64,000 nt of DNA from Eisenbergiella porci (lineage in GTDB: Bacteria; Bacillota; Clostridia; Lachnospirales; Lachnospiraceae): assembly GCF_009696275.1 (NCBI RefSeq), contig NZ_VUMI01000004.1, forward strand, positions 1-64,000, given 5' to 3'. The translations under genes and the position numbers were made by a program. The notes under the pieces are model-generated. The model was not told where the DNA came from. It worked only from the letters and a program-made list of their open reading frames with translations, and did no database searches. Shown piece by piece: positions 18,543 through 29,469 of the stretch; position 1 is the first letter of the stretch; every line of letters begins with the position of its first letter.

Positions 18543-21500
18543 ATGAAACAGATACAAACACAACAGGATCTTTACAGTCCGGCATTCGAACATGATAACT
18601 GCGGAATTGGCGCTGTCGTTCATATTAAAGGCAGGAAAAGCCATCAGATAGTGGTGGATGCTTTAAAAATCGTGGAAAAGCTGGAACACCGCGCCGGGAA
18701 GGATGCAGAAGGCAAAACCGGGGACGGCGTTGGCATACTGACTCAGATTTCTCACCGTTTTTTTACAAAGGTCTGCGGGCAGGCCCAAATTCATATCGGC
18801 GGTGAAAGAGAATATGGCGTGGGTATGTTTTTCTTCCCCCAGAATGAACTGAAACGCAGCCAGGCCAAAAAGATGTTTGAAATCATTGTGGAAAAAGAAG
18901 GTATGGAATTTCTGGGGTGGCGGGATGTTCCCATCCGGCCTGAGGTGCTGGGACATAAGGCCAGAAAATGTATGCCTGTAATCTGTCAGGGCTTTGTAAA
19001 AAAGCCGGAACAGTTAAAAAAAGGACTGGATTTTGACCGCCGTCTTTATGTGGTGCGCCGCGAGTTCGAGCAGAGCAACAATAATACCTATGTGCCTTCT
19101 CTTTCCAACCGTACTGTTGTGTATAAGGGAATGTTTCTTGTGGGACAGCTGCGTACCTTTTTTACAGACCTTCAGGACGAGGACTATGAGTCCGCAATTG
19201 CCATCGTACATTCCCGCTTTTCTACCAACACAAATCCCAGCTGGGAGAGAGCGCATCCCAACCGCTTTATCGTCCATAACGGTGAAATCAACACCATCAG
19301 GGGAAACGCGGATAAGATGCTGGCCAGGGAAGAAACCATGCGGGCGCCGGCATTTCTGGCGGATGATCTGACAAAGGTCCTTCCGGTGGTAAACACAGGC
19401 GGTTCCGATTCTGCCATGCTGGACAATACGCTGGAGTTTCTGGTGATGAGCGGCATGGAGCTTCCCCTTGCGGCCATGATCACCATTCCGGAGCCCTGGG
19501 CCAACAACGATACCATTTCCCAGGAGGTGCGCGATTTTTACCAATACTACGCCACTATGATGGAGCCCTGGGACGGCCCTGCATCCATCCTTTTTTCCGA
19601 CGGGGATCTGATGGGAGCGGTACTGGACAGAAACGGCCTTCGGCCCTCCCGGTATTACATCACTGATGATGACCGGCTGATTCTTTCCTCAGAGGTTGGG
19701 GTGCTGGATATTCCGGCGGAAAATATTCTCAAGAAGGAACGCCTGCATCCGGGGAAGATGCTTCTTGTGGACACGCAGAGGGGCATGGTGGTAAGTGATG
19801 AGGAAATAAAGGAATATTATGCAAAAAAGGAACCTTACGGGGAATGGCTGGACAGCAATCTGGTTACCTTGCAGGAATTGAAAATTCCGAATGAGAAAAT
19901 TTCCTCCTACACAAAAGAGGAACGCGCAAGACTGCAGAAGTCCTTCGGTTATACCTATGAAGAATACCGGGAAGGCATCTGCGCCATGGCTTTAAACGGC
20001 ACGGAGCAAATTGGCGCCATGGGTGTGGATACCCCTCTGGCCGTCCTGTCGAAAGAATATCAGCCCCTGTTTTATTATTTCAAGCAGCTTTTCGCACAGG
20101 TGACGAATCCGCCCATTGATGCGGTGCGGGAAAAAATTGTAACCTCCACCACAGTATATGTGGGGAAGAACGGCAGCCTGCTGGAAGAAAAACCGGAGAA
20201 CTGCCAGGTGCTTAAAATCAATAATCCAATTTTATCGGATCTGGATCTTTTAAAAATAAAAGAGATGACGAAACCCGGCTTTCAGGTGGCCTGTGTCCCA
20301 ATTATTTTCTATAAAAGCACTCCCATAGACAGGGTGTTGGAGCATCTGTTTGTGGAAGTGGATAAGGCTTACCGGGAAGGAGCCAATATCCTGATCCTTT
20401 CTGACCGGGGCGTGGATGAAAACCATGTGGCAATCCCCTCTCTGCTGGCCGTTTCTGCGGTACACAAGCATCTTGTAAAAACGAAAAAATGCACAGCGCT
20501 TTCCCTCATCCTGGAATCAGGGGAACCCAGAGAAGTACACGATTTTGCAGCCCTTTTAGGCTATGGGGCCTGTGCGGTCAATCCTTATCTGGCTCATTCC
20601 ACAATCGCGGAACTGGTGGAAGAGGGTTTTTTAAATAAGGACTATTATGCCGCTGTGGAAGATTATGACAGGGCTATTTTACAGGGCATTGTAAAAATTG
20701 CCTCCAAAATGGGGATTTCCACAATCCAGTCTTACCAGGGAAGCCAGATTTTTGAAGCCATCGGAATTTCCAGTGAAGTCATTGACCGGTATTTTACCCA
20801 GACGGTGAGCAGGGTGGGCGGCATCACTCTGCAGGATATTGCGGCCCAGACCGATGAACAGCATTCCAAAGCCTTTGATCCTCTGGGGCTGGATACGGAT
20901 TTGACCCTTTCTTCCATGGGACGGCACAAAATGCGGAGCCAGGGGGAAGAACATCGCTATAATCCCCGCACCATCCACCTGCTGCAGCAGTCCACAAAAG
21001 AGGGCAGCTATGAAAAATTCTGCGCCTATACAAAGCTGGTGGATGAGGAAAATACCGGATATTTACGCAGCCTCATGGATTTTCGGTATCCGCAGACGGG
21101 GATATCCATAGAAGAGGTGGAAAGTGTGGAATCCATTGTAAAGCGTTTCAAGACAGGCGCCATGTCTTACGGTTCCATTTCTGAGGAAGCCCATGAGGCG
21201 CTGGCGGTTGCCATGAACCGGCTCCACGGCAAGTCTAACAGCGGAGAGGGCGGAGAGAGTGAGGAACGTCTGGAATCTGCCGGAACCGATCACGACAGAA
21301 GCTCTGCCATCAAACAGGTTGCCAGCGGGCGCTTTGGCGTAACCAGCCGGTATCTGGTGAGCGCCAGGGAAATTCAGATTAAGATGGCGCAGGGGGCAAA
21401 ACCTGGTGAAGGCGGCCATCTTCCCGCCAAAAAGGTATACCCGTGGATTGCCAGAACCCGTCATTCCGCGCCTGGCGTAAGCCTGATTTCTCCGCCGCCG

Positions 21501-23090
21501 CATCACGATATCTATTCCATTGAGGATCTGGCGCAGCTGATTTATGATCTGAAAAACGCCAATAAATATGCCAGAATATCTGTAAAGCTGGTGTCTGAGG
21601 CAGGCGTTGGCACGGTGGCGGCAGGGGTCGCAAAAGCGGGGGCCCAGGTTATCCTGATTTCCGGCTATGACGGCGGCACCGGGGCCGCGCCGGTAAGTTC
21701 CATCCACAATGCTGGACTGCCCTGGGAGCTGGGGCTTGCGGAAACACACCAGACACTCTTGCGCAACGGGCTCCGTAATCGGGTGGTCATTGAAACAGAC
21801 GGTAAGCTCATGAGCGGCCGTGACGTGGCCATAGCAGCCCTTCTGGGCGCAGAGGAATTCGGTTTTGCTACGGCTCCCCTGGTGACGCTCGGCTGTGTGA
21901 TGATGCGGGTCTGCAATCTGGATACATGCCCTATGGGCATTGCCACCCAAAATCCGGAACTTCGCAAACGGTTTACTGGAAAACCGGAGTATGTGATGAA
22001 TTTTATGCTCTTTATTGCGCAGCAACTGCGGGAATATATGGCGAAGCTGGGCGTGCGCACCGTGGATGAAATGGTGGGCCGTACAGATCTGTTAAAGAAA
22101 AAGGATTTCCTGACAGGACAGGCAGCGAAGGTGGATTTAAGCCTTATTCTGCAGGGAATGAACGAAGGAGAAAGGAAGAACTGTGTATTTGATCCGAACT
22201 GTGCCTATCATTTTCAGCTTGAGCAGACAAAGGATGAAGCAGAGCTTCTGAAAAACAAAGAAATTCTGGAGTCGGTGGTTCAGGGAAAAAAGAGCAGCTA
22301 TCAGGTTCAGCTGACCAACACCGACCGCACCTTCGGAACCCTGCTGGGGGCGGAGGTGACACGGCATCATCCTTCCGGATTGCCGGAGGATACCATTACC
22401 ATACTCTGTCAGGGAGCGGGCGGACAAAGCTTCGGCGCATTTCTGCCCAAAGGGATCACCTTGTCTTTGTGCGGCGACAGCAACGATTATTTCGGCAAAG
22501 GCCTCTCCGGCGGAAAACTGGCGGTTTATGCGCCGCCGGAAGCAAACTTTGTGCCGGAAGAAAATGTCATTATAGGCAATGTCGCTCTCTACGGGGCCAC
22601 CGGAGGAGAAGCCTATATCGCCGGCATGGCAGGCGAACGCTTCTGTGTGAGAAATTCCGGCGCAACAGCGGTTGTGGAAGGCGTGGGTGAGCACGGATGT
22701 GAATATATGACCGGAGGCCGGACGGCGGTGCTTGGACCCACCGGTAAAAACTTTGCAGCCGGCATGAGCGGCGGCATTGCCTATGTGCTGGATGAGGGAA
22801 ATTGTCTGTATAAAAATCTGAATAAAGAAATGGTGCTCATGGAAAAGGTGGAAACCAAATATGACCAGGAAGAGCTGCGGGCCATGATCGAAGCCCATGT
22901 GGCCCACACCAATTCCCGAAAGGGGAAAGAAATTCTGGCACATTTTGCACAATATCTGCCTGCCTTTAAAAAAATCATTCCTGCAGATTACAAACATCTG
23001 ATTCAGTTGTCTTCCCAGTTTGAAGAACAGGGCATGAGCAGACAGGAGGCACAGATAGAAGCATTCTATGCGGGCGTCAGTAGAAAGTGA
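18543..23090 (+). CDS. gltB: Glutamate synthase large subunit
   Basis: 1515-residue GOGAT large subunit making two glutamates from glutamine and 2-oxoglutarate. The 19-residue propeptide is followed by the catalytic Cys20 (HDNCGIGAVVH). Then come the glutaminase domain, the central and FMN-binding synthase domains (GEGGESEERLESAG, GGHLPAKKVYPWIA), the [3Fe-4S] cysteines (CVMMRVCNLDTCPMG) and the C-terminal beta-helix domain rich in glycine (GGEAYIAGMAG). RBS AAGGAGGAGG lies in the end of pyrG. It overlaps operonically with gltD, which follows 9 bases later. No defects seen. Confidence 0.97.
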   Translation: MKQIQTQQDLYSPAFEHDNCGIGAVVHIKGRKSHQIVVDALKIVEKLEHRAGKDAEGKTGDGVGILTQISHRFFTKVCGQAQIHIGGEREYGVGMFFFPQNELKRSQAKKMFEIIVEKEGMEFLGWRDVPIRPEVLGHKARKCMPVICQGFVKKPEQLKKGLDFDRRLYVVRREFEQSNNNTYVPSLSNRTVVYKGMFLVGQLRTFFTDLQDEDYESAIAIVHSRFSTNTNPSWERAHPNRFIVHNGEINTIRGNADKMLAREETMRAPAFLADDLTKVLPVVNTGGSDSAMLDNTLEFLVMSGMELPLAAMITIPEPWANNDTISQEVRDFYQYYATMMEPWDGPASILFSDGDLMGAVLDRNGLRPSRYYITDDDRLILSSEVGVLDIPAENILKKERLHPGKMLLVDTQRGMVVSDEEIKEYYAKKEPYGEWLDSNLVTLQELKIPNEKISSYTKEERARLQKSFGYTYEEYREGICAMALNGTEQIGAMGVDTPLAVLSKEYQPLFYYFKQLFAQVTNPPIDAVREKIVTSTTVYVGKNGSLLEEKPENCQVLKINNPILSDLDLLKIKEMTKPGFQVACVPIIFYKSTPIDRVLEHLFVEVDKAYREGANILILSDRGVDENHVAIPSLLAVSAVHKHLVKTKKCTALSLILESGEPREVHDFAALLGYGACAVNPYLAHSTIAELVEEGFLNKDYYAAVEDYDRAILQGIVKIASKMGISTIQSYQGSQIFEAIGISSEVIDRYFTQTVSRVGGITLQDIAAQTDEQHSKAFDPLGLDTDLTLSSMGRHKMRSQGEEHRYNPRTIHLLQQSTKEGSYEKFCAYTKLVDEENTGYLRSLMDFRYPQTGISIEEVESVESIVKRFKTGAMSYGSISEEAHEALAVAMNRLHGKSNSGEGGESEERLESAGTDHDRSSAIKQVASGRFGVTSRYLVSAREIQIKMAQGAKPGEGGHLPAKKVYPWIARTRHSAPGVSLISPPPHHDIYSIEDLAQLIYDLKNANKYARISVKLVSEAGVGTVAAGVAKAGAQVILISGYDGGTGAAPVSSIHNAGLPWELGLAETHQTLLRNGLRNRVVIETDGKLMSGRDVAIAALLGAEEFGFATAPLVTLGCVMMRVCNLDTCPMGIATQNPELRKRFTGKPEYVMNFMLFIAQQLREYMAKLGVRTVDEMVGRTDLLKKKDFLTGQAAKVDLSLILQGMNEGERKNCVFDPNCAYHFQLEQTKDEAELLKNKEILESVVQGKKSSYQVQLTNTDRTFGTLLGAEVTRHHPSGLPEDTITILCQGAGGQSFGAFLPKGITLSLCGDSNDYFGKGLSGGKLAVYAPPEANFVPEENVIIGNVALYGATGGEAYIAGMAGERFCVRNSGATAVVEGVGEHGCEYMTGGRTAVLGPTGKNFAAGMSGGIAYVLDEGNCLYKNLNKEMVLMEKVETKYDQEELRAMIEAHVAHTNSRKGKEILAHFAQYLPAFKKIIPADYKHLIQLSSQFEEQGMSRQEAQIEAFYAGVSRK

Positions 23091-23099
23091 GGAAAAAGA

Positions 23100-24584
23100 A
23101 TGGGAAAATCGACGGGTTTTTTGGATTATGAACGGAAAACGGGACCGGTGTCAGCTCCGGGCGAAAGAATTAAAAATTTCAGAGACTTCCATGGCGCCCT
23201 TTCCGAAGAACAACAGCGCCTTCAGGGAGCAAGATGCATGGAATGTGGCGTGCCCTTCTGTCAGGCGGGAGTGATGATCGCCGGTATGGCATCAGGCTGT
23301 CCGCTGCATAACCTGGTGCCGGAAATCAACGACCTGGTATATCGCGGCAACTGGGAGCAGGCCTATATCAGACTGTCAAAAACCCATTGCTTCCCAGAAT
23401 TCACCTCCAGGGTCTGCCCGGCTTTGTGTGAAGCGGCTTGTACCTGCGGTCTGCACGGTGAACCGGTATCTACAAAGGAAAATGAAAAGGCTGTAATCGA
23501 GTATGCCTTCTCGAAAGGACTGGTAAAGGCTGACTCTCCCCGTGTGCGTACAGGAAAGACCGTAGCAGTTATCGGCAGCGGACCGGCAGGACTGGCGGCA
23601 GCTTTACTGTTAAACCGCCGCGGCCACAGCGTGACGGTATATGAAAGAAGCGACCGTCCAGGTGGACTGCTTCGCTATGGCATTCCCAATATGAAGCTGG
23701 AAAAAGGTATCATAGACAGACGCATTCGTCTCATGGAGGCAGCAGGCGTCCGTTTTGAATGCGGAGTGGATGTGGGAAGGAACCTCCCCGGAAAGGAGCT
23801 GCTCAAAAAATATGACCGCATCCTTCTGGCCGGAGGTGCATCAAACCCGAGAGATATTGAAGTGCCCGGCAGAGATGCAAAAGGAATTTATTTTGCGGTG
23901 GACTTTCTCAAAAATGTGACTAAAACGCTGCTGGACAGTAATTTTAAAGAAATACCCCATCACCTTGCCAGAGGGAAAAAGGTGCTGGTGATCGGCGGCG
24001 GCGACACAGGAAACGACTGTGTGGGAACCGTTATCCGACTGGGCGCCGCCAGTGTGGCTCAGCTGGAAATGATGCCGAAAGCACCCGCAGGGCGGATGGC
24101 CAACAATCCCTGGCCGGAATGGCCAAAGGTGTTAAAGACTGATTATGGGCAGGAAGAAGCGATTGACCGATTTGGCCATGACCCAAGAATTTATCAGACG
24201 ACGGTTACCGAATTCCTGAAAAATAAAAAGGGAGATATATGCGGTGCCAAAACAGTACAGCTGGCGCCCGTACGTGACGAAAAGACGGGGCGGATGCGCA
24301 TGGAGCCTGTCCCCGGAACCGAAAAAGAAATTCCTGCAGATCTTGTGCTCATTGCAGCAGGTTTTTTGGGCAGCGAGAGTTACAGTGCAGAAACTTTTGG
24401 TGTCAAATTAGACGGGAGGACGAATGTGGAGACAGCTCCCGGTTCTTATTGCACCGAAAACACCAGAATTTTTACGGCAGGCGATATGCACAGAGGACAG
24501 TCTCTGGTGGTCTGGGCTATCGCAGAAGGCACAGAAGCCGCTGCCCGGATCGACGAATCTCTGATGGGCTATACAGGCCTTTAA
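23100..24584 (+). CDS. gltD: Glutamate synthase small subunit (NADPH)
   Basis: 494-residue flavoprotein that passes electrons from NADPH to GltB. N-terminal cysteine clusters ([10 protein letters not shown], then [12 protein letters not shown]) bind two [4Fe-4S] centres. FAD motif [13 protein letters not shown] and NAD(P) motif [11 protein letters not shown] are intact, and the conserved [14 protein letters not shown] lies near the end. Length is normal for the family. It is third in the pyrG operon; purC follows after about 40 bases. Confidence 0.96.
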   Translation: MGKSTGFLDYERKTGPVSAPGERIKNFRDFHGALSEEQQRLQGARCMECGVPFCQAGVMIAGMASGCPLHNLVPEINDLVYRGNWEQAYIRLSKTHCFPEFTSRVCPALCEAACTCGLHGEPVSTKENEKAVIEYAFSKGLVKADSPRVRTGKTVAVIGSGPAGLAAALLLNRRGHSVTVYERSDRPGGLLRYGIPNMKLEKGIIDRRIRLMEAAGVRFECGVDVGRNLPGKELLKKYDRILLAGGASNPRDIEVPGRDAKGIYFAVDFLKNVTKTLLDSNFKEIPHHLARGKKVLVIGGGDTGNDCVGTVIRLGAASVAQLEMMPKAPAGRMANNPWPEWPKVLKTDYGQEEAIDRFGHDPRIYQTTVTEFLKNKKGDICGAKTVQLAPVRDEKTGRMRMEPVPGTEKEIPADLVLIAAGFLGSESYSAETFGVKLDGRTNVETAPGSYCTENTRIFTAGDMHRGQSLVVWAIAEGTEAAARIDESLMGYTGL

Positions 24585-24624
24585 GGAACAATATAAAATG
24601 TGCAAATCAGAACAGGAGACAGTC

Positions 24625-25380
24625 ATGGAAAAAAGAGAACAGTTATATGAAGGAAAAGCAAAAAAGGTTTTCGCAACTGATGACCCAAACATGGTGATTG
24701 TCAGCTACAAGGATGATGCTACCGCCTTTAACGGGCAGAAGAAAGGGACGATTGACGGAAAAGGTTCCATTAACAACCGAATGAGCAATCTCCTGTTTGA
24801 ACTGCTGGAGAAAAACGGGATTCACACTCATTTTGTAAAGGAACTGAATGACAGGGAAACTCTTGTGAAAAAAGTAGAAATCGTACCTTTGGAGGTTATT
24901 GTCCGCAATGTGGGCGCCGGCAGCTTCGCAAAACGCATGGGCATTGAAGAGGGCAGAACATTAAAATGCCCAACAGTGGAATTTTCCTATAAAAATGATG
25001 CACTGGGGGATCCATTTATCAATCACTGGTATGCGCTGGCGTTGAATCTGGCTGCCGAAGAGGAAATCGAAAAAATTACGGAGACTGCTTTTGCGGTCAA
25101 TGAGGTGCTGCGAAATTTCTTTGCGGCCGCAGGCATTGAGCTAATTGATTTCAAGCTGGAATTTGGAAGATTTGATGGCAAGATCCTTCTTGCGGATGAA
25201 ATTTCCCCGGACACCTGCAGGCTGTGGGACAGTAAAACCAAAGAAAAGCTGGATAAGGACCGTTTCAGGCGGGATATGGGCGGAGCAGAGGAGGCCTACC
25301 AGGAAGTATTTTCCAGAATCGGCCGCCTTAAGTATCTGCTCGGTGTTACTCCAAAACATCTGCGGAACATCTGCATATAA
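24625..25380 (+). CDS. purC: Phosphoribosylaminoimidazole-succinocarboxamide synthase
   Basis: SAICAR synthetase of purine synthesis. The frame is open from ATG 24598, but the start at 24625 ([15 protein letters not shown]) is preferred. It has CAGGAG 7 bases upstream and places the conserved LYEGKAKK at the usual distance from the N-terminus. Signature stretches [14 protein letters not shown] and [10 protein letters not shown] are present. The protein ends with about 15 residues beyond the usual EVFSRI ending, possibly a small 3' rearrangement. It is last in the pyrG operon; purF of the same pathway lies on the divergent unit. Confidence 0.94.
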   Translation: MEKREQLYEGKAKKVFATDDPNMVIVSYKDDATAFNGQKKGTIDGKGSINNRMSNLLFELLEKNGIHTHFVKELNDRETLVKKVEIVPLEVIVRNVGAGSFAKRMGIEEGRTLKCPTVEFSYKNDALGDPFINHWYALALNLAAEEEIEKITETAFAVNEVLRNFFAAAGIELIDFKLEFGRFDGKILLADEISPDTCRLWDSKTKEKLDKDRFRRDMGGAEEAYQEVFSRIGRLKYLLGVTPKHLRNICI

Positions 25381-25672
25381 TAGCGTTGTCCATTAAAACA
25401 GCACCTGGCAGCGCCTGCAGGTAGTCCTGATTGATATAACCGACGCTGTGACGAGGGACGGGACTGCGGCAGCATAAAAGAATTTGGATTGAAAGGATGT
25501 TTTCAGGCAGTTGAGGGCAGGCTAAAAGATATGGTAAAGTCTGTCGCTCAGGTCCTTTTCGTTGTATAATAAGTTTGTCGTAGAGGACTGCTTCCCTCTG
25601 GATATCATGAAGGAATGGCAGGAAAATAAGGAACCCGGAAGCTTGTTTATACAGGAACAGGAGCGGATATGT

Positions 25673-26047
25673 ATGAAAAAGGAATTGGAGTATTTTTATA
25701 TAGAAAATTCATTTGGTGGGAATCAGGACTGGTTTCGGGATTATTGGATGCACCTGGGCGGGTGTGCTGCCGCCGCGGCTTGTGACAGTTGTATTTCAAT
25801 GGAAAAAGCAGGTGTGAAGAAGAAGCTGTATCCGTTTGATATTAAAAATCTTAATAAGAGTGATTATCTGGATTTTCCATGTTGATGAAGCCATATCTGC
25901 GGCCAAGGTTGAAAGGAATCGATCGGCTGGATATCAGGGGAGCTTTATGTAAAAGAAACAACCTACGGAGGATACCGGTATTTGTCTTTTCAGGAATTGT
26001 GGAACAGTGGATACCGGGAAAACGGCGGTATGATATTGTATTCGTAG
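25673..26047 (+). pseudogene. Hypothetical Lachnospiraceae protein with internal deletion
   Basis: ATG 25673 follows CAGGAG and opens the stretch ELEYFYIENSFGGNQDWF, then GGCAAAAACDSCI. The frame changes at about 25880 (YLDF to LMKPYLRPRLKGIDRLD). About 45 bases later it changes again and resumes as the C-terminus ISGELYVKETTYGGYRYLSF, ending at TAG 26045-26047. The middle of the protein is missing. I recall an intact family with these ends in gut Clostridia, of unknown function. 25381-25672 and 26048-26189 contain no supportable gene. Confidence 0.6.
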
Positions 26048-26189
26048 ATTGTATAATCGTTACTTTATTCCGAACTAAAGGAGAAGCCAGGGAAATAAAC
26101 GGGTGGTGGCGCTGGTGACAGGTATATTGACAGCGCCGGTAACAAGTGGTACAACAGAGACTGTTTCCAATAAGATCATATACTGGCGC

Positions 26190-27797
26190 TTATTCCTGCA
26201 AAGAATCCTTCCATTCCTTTGCCTGCCGTGTCATTTCCGAATAAACCTCATCGGCTCCGGCGGCCTTCAGCTTTTCCTGTGTTGCCTTTATGTCCTTTTG
26301 GGGATCATCTGAAAAGCCAAGGTAGAGCAATTTGATATTGGTGTTATAAATATCATTCATAGCTGCAACCTGATTTTTCACACTTTCATTGTTAAAGGTA
26401 AATGCTGTGAATTCCCCTGCCTGCGCTGTTTTTATCCACTTGTCATATAATTTGTCATAATTGGGGATTCCGCCTTCCACTGATTTCCAGTATTTATCAT
26501 TTCGGATGCCCCAGTTGCCGTTGGTGTCGTAGGGATAATTGCTGTTATTTTCCGTTAATTCAATCTTTCCATTGCCAAGGTCAATGTAATGCTCTCCTTC
26601 AATCCCATAGCTGAAAAGGTCATGAAGCTCTTCGTCATTGCGCAGCAGATCCAGCGCCATGAGTGCACGCTCAGGGTTTTTGGACTTTGAGAAAATGCAC
26701 ATGCCATTTGCAAGATACGACTGTACGATAGCAGGGACATCTCCCTGTGCGTCCACCACACGGATATCCCATTCGGGGTGCGCAAGGGTATTATTTGTAT
26801 ATTCACTTTTCGCATTATTGATATTCATCAGTGCAGCGGCGCTTTTTCCTGCCGCAAAGCTCTCTTTGTTGTTCTGTGTATTTACCACAGCGCTCTTACT
26901 CCAGAAACCGCGGTTTTTCCAATCCTGAAGCTTTTCTACGGCAGTAAGGAAAGCGGGATCCTCCGTCTCATTGAATACGGTGACGGTATCGTCCCCTTTT
27001 TTGGAATATCCCATCAGCTGCATGGGATTGATTTTTTCCAGACGGTTCACTGTTTCCTTTTGCCAGAACAGGTCATAAAGCATACGCGCATCGAAGTCGG
27101 AGCCGATATCCAGAGGAATCAGGGACGGTTCATTTTTCGCGATCTGATCCAGATAGTTTTCCACATCGTCCATCGTCTCTACTTTCTCAATCCCATATTT
27201 TTTCATGAGATCACCGCGTACAAGGAATACAAAGGCAGTGAGCTCTTTATAATTCATGGGAAGCATATAGACCTTCCCGTCTGCTTTAGCCTGTTCCCAG
27301 GCATCTTCATAAATGCTTTCGGCGGTCAGGGGAGCATATTTTTCAAGCATATCCTTCGTGATTTCATAGAATCCCTGTTTGCTTGCCTGGGTATTGTACA
27401 TGGCCCAGTCTGCGGAGTAAATCAGGTCAAAGTCCTCACCGGATGCAAATACCAGGGGATACTTCTGCTCCCATTCCCCCCATCCCATGAATTTAACTTC
27501 GATGGTCGCATTGATTTTTTCTTTCAGCTTCTCATTAATCCGGTCAAATACCTTGTCAAAATCCGGCGTCCGCTCACCTAACAGGTACATGACAAGCTTC
27601 ACTTCCTGGGAAGTATCAATGGCTTCCGTTCCTTCCGTCTCCGCAACAGCCGCTTTACTGTCCGGTTCTTCGGACGGCGCAGCAGCCGGAGCGGTGTCTG
27701 CCGGCGGCGCGGGCTTTTGGCCGCATGCGGATAAAAACATGCCCCCAAGCATTATCAGTACCAGAAACATTGCAAGAATTTTAGAGTTTCTTCTCAT
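26190..27797 (-). CDS. Sugar ABC transporter substrate-binding lipoprotein
   Basis: 535-residue LipO-type binding protein. The signal peptide ends in the lipobox LSAC with Cys25, followed by a low-complexity Ala/Pro/Glu linker, so it is anchored to the outer face of the membrane. The mature part has the usual large CUT1 binding-protein fold (PLVFASGEDFDLIYSADW, YMLPMNYKELTAF). It lies 39 bases downstream of a YtcP-type permease and belongs to the same minus-strand operon. The partner LplB permease of this operon is truncated, so the system is probably non-functional although this gene looks intact. Substrate unknown. Confidence 0.9.
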   Translation of the reverse strand: MRRNSKILAMFLVLIMLGGMFLSACGQKPAPPADTAPAAAPSEEPDSKAAVAETEGTEAIDTSQEVKLVMYLLGERTPDFDKVFDRINEKLKEKINATIEVKFMGWGEWEQKYPLVFASGEDFDLIYSADWAMYNTQASKQGFYEITKDMLEKYAPLTAESIYEDAWEQAKADGKVYMLPMNYKELTAFVFLVRGDLMKKYGIEKVETMDDVENYLDQIAKNEPSLIPLDIGSDFDARMLYDLFWQKETVNRLEKINPMQLMGYSKKGDDTVTVFNETEDPAFLTAVEKLQDWKNRGFWSKSAVVNTQNNKESFAAGKSAAALMNINNAKSEYTNNTLAHPEWDIRVVDAQGDVPAIVQSYLANGMCIFSKSKNPERALMALDLLRNDEELHDLFSYGIEGEHYIDLGNGKIELTENNSNYPYDTNGNWGIRNDKYWKSVEGGIPNYDKLYDKWIKTAQAGEFTAFTFNNESVKNQVAAMNDIYNTNIKLLYLGFSDDPQKDIKATQEKLKAAGADEVYSEMTRQAKEWKDSLQE

Positions 27798-27836
27798 TTG
27801 TAACCCTCCTTAATTAATTTTTCACCGGGGCGGCAC

Positions 27837-28742
27837 TCATCCCTTCACGGCCCCGATAGTAACCCCTTTAACGAAATACTTTTGTAAAAATGGATACAGC
27901 AGGACAATAGGACCTGTAGCCACCACAGTCATCGCAAGCTTCACAGGTTCGCTGGGAACCTGTGCGGATGGAATTCCCGCACGGGCTGCGGCATTCATCA
28001 TTCCCTGGCTTTTGTTGAGAATATCGTTCAAATAATACTGCAAAGGATACATTCTGTCATCATCAATATAGAGCATGGCCGCATACCAGTCATTCCAATA
28101 GTTCAATGCAATAAACAGTCCCACCGTAGCAAGGCCGGCTTTGCTTAAAGGAAGCGCGATGCGGCGGTATATTGTCCAGTCATTGGCGCCGTCCAGCCGT
28201 GCCGATTCGAAAACTGCCTCCGGGATGTTGGCCATATAGCTTTTGAGTATCAGCAGGTAGGTGACATTGACTAACGTAGGCAGAATCAGGGAAATATAAT
28301 TGTTTTTAAAGTGAAGATATTTCATATTGAAAATATACCATGGTACAAGGCCGCCTCCGAAAACCGTCGTAAAATAGAAGAAAAAAGAAACGGTATTACG
28401 GTATATAAAATCTCTGCTTGAAAGCGCATAGGCAGCCATGCTCGTAACTATCATGCTGGAGAATGTACCAACGGCAGTCACAAAAATTGTGACCCCATAA
28501 GCATGCAGCATATCTTCCGGCGCTTTGAACAGAAACTGATATGCTTCCAGGGAAAATATTTTCGGAAGCAGGCGGTATCCATCCGTCAGGATCGAATCCT
28601 GGCTGGTGAAGGAGCCTGAGAGGATAAGCCAAAACGGGAGAGTACAAAACAGGGTAAGCAGCGAAAGCAATACCACACTGATGATATTGAATACTCTCCG
28701 GTTGCTGCTGAATTTTCTATTGGAACCGGTTTGTGTTTCCAT
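27837..28742 (-). CDS. YtcP/LplC-type sugar ABC transporter permease
   Basis: 301-residue inner-membrane permease, six membrane segments, EAA loop FESARLDGANDW and the family C-terminus YFVKGVTIGAVKG. Complete. It sits between the truncated LplB-type permease (12 bases upstream) and the binding protein (39 bases downstream). It was co-transcribed with both. Confidence 0.9.
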   Translation of the reverse strand: METQTGSNRKFSSNRRVFNIISVVLLSLLTLFCTLPFWLILSGSFTSQDSILTDGYRLLPKIFSLEAYQFLFKAPEDMLHAYGVTIFVTAVGTFSSMIVTSMAAYALSSRDFIYRNTVSFFFYFTTVFGGGLVPWYIFNMKYLHFKNNYISLILPTLVNVTYLLILKSYMANIPEAVFESARLDGANDWTIYRRIALPLSKAGLATVGLFIALNYWNDWYAAMLYIDDDRMYPLQYYLNDILNKSQGMMNAAARAGIPSAQVPSEPVKLAMTVVATGPIVLLYPFLQKYFVKGVTIGAVKG

Positions 28743-28754
28743 TGCTTTCTCCTT

Positions 28755-29365
28755 TCAGAAAAGTGTATAGTCGGGTTCTACTTTTTTGACCGCATAATTG
28801 GCGAGCATAATCAGGATAAAGGAAAATACGGACTGATACAGGCCTGCCGCGCTTGTCATACCGAATTCCTGCAAATACATCAGGCTGCGCGTCACATATG
28901 TGTCAATCACATCCGTAACCTCCAGCGTCATAGGGTTGTTGCCCGTCACCTGCCAGAACATCTGGAAATCCCCTTTCATAATGGTGCCGATGGAAAGCAG
29001 TATCAGAATGACCATTGTCGGCCGGATGCACGGAAGCGTAATGTTCCATATTTTCTGCCACATTGTGGCTCCGTCCACATCCGCCGCCTCGTAAAGCTGA
29101 TCATCGATATTCACCACACTTGCCAGATACATCACAGTACCATAACCCAGGTTTTTTAAAAGGCTTGCGCCGATCAGGATAGGAATCCATACTTTCGGAT
29201 TGGAATAAATATCAACACTGTTCAGCCCCAGCTGACGCAGCAGGGTATTTACAGCGCCGAATTCATAATTAAACATATTGTATACAAAAGCGCCGACCAC
29301 AACCCATGAAATAAAATAAGGCAAAAACATCAATGACTGCGTGATGCGTCGGAACAAAATTTGGA
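28755..29365 (-). pseudogene. LplB-type sugar permease, 5' third lost
   Basis: Permease homology begins at about 29360 (RRITQSLMFLPYFISW) and continues intact to the terminal EPDYTLF. Upstream of that, the frame is open to ATG 29447, but those residues do not match a permease and include no proper membrane segment. About 100 residues (TM1 and TM2) are missing. The breakpoint lies next to the plus-strand promoter of a broken response regulator, so one rearrangement probably joined the two. Confidence 0.8.
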
Positions 29366-29410
29366 AAGGAACACAGAATGTTGCTGTTTCGTCATAATGC
29401 CTGATTATAT

Positions 29411-29439
29411 TTGTGCAGCTATAAAAACAGATGTATAAT
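29411..29439 (+). promoter_or_regulatory. Promoter upstream of the broken response regulator
   Basis: TTGTGC (29411-29416), 17-base spacer, TATAAT (29434-29439), followed by the RBS AAAGGGG and ATG at 29470. Confidence 0.6.
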
Positions 29440-29469
29440 ATGTTCATAAAATGAAAGGGGAAATCTGCT

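Noticed and set aside
21063-22025. A 320-residue minus-strand ORF, and similar ORFs at 22137-22997, 26778-27581, 50762-51454 and 56411-57349
   Set aside because: All are antisense to intact or clearly recognisable genes and show no motif, RBS or conserved architecture.
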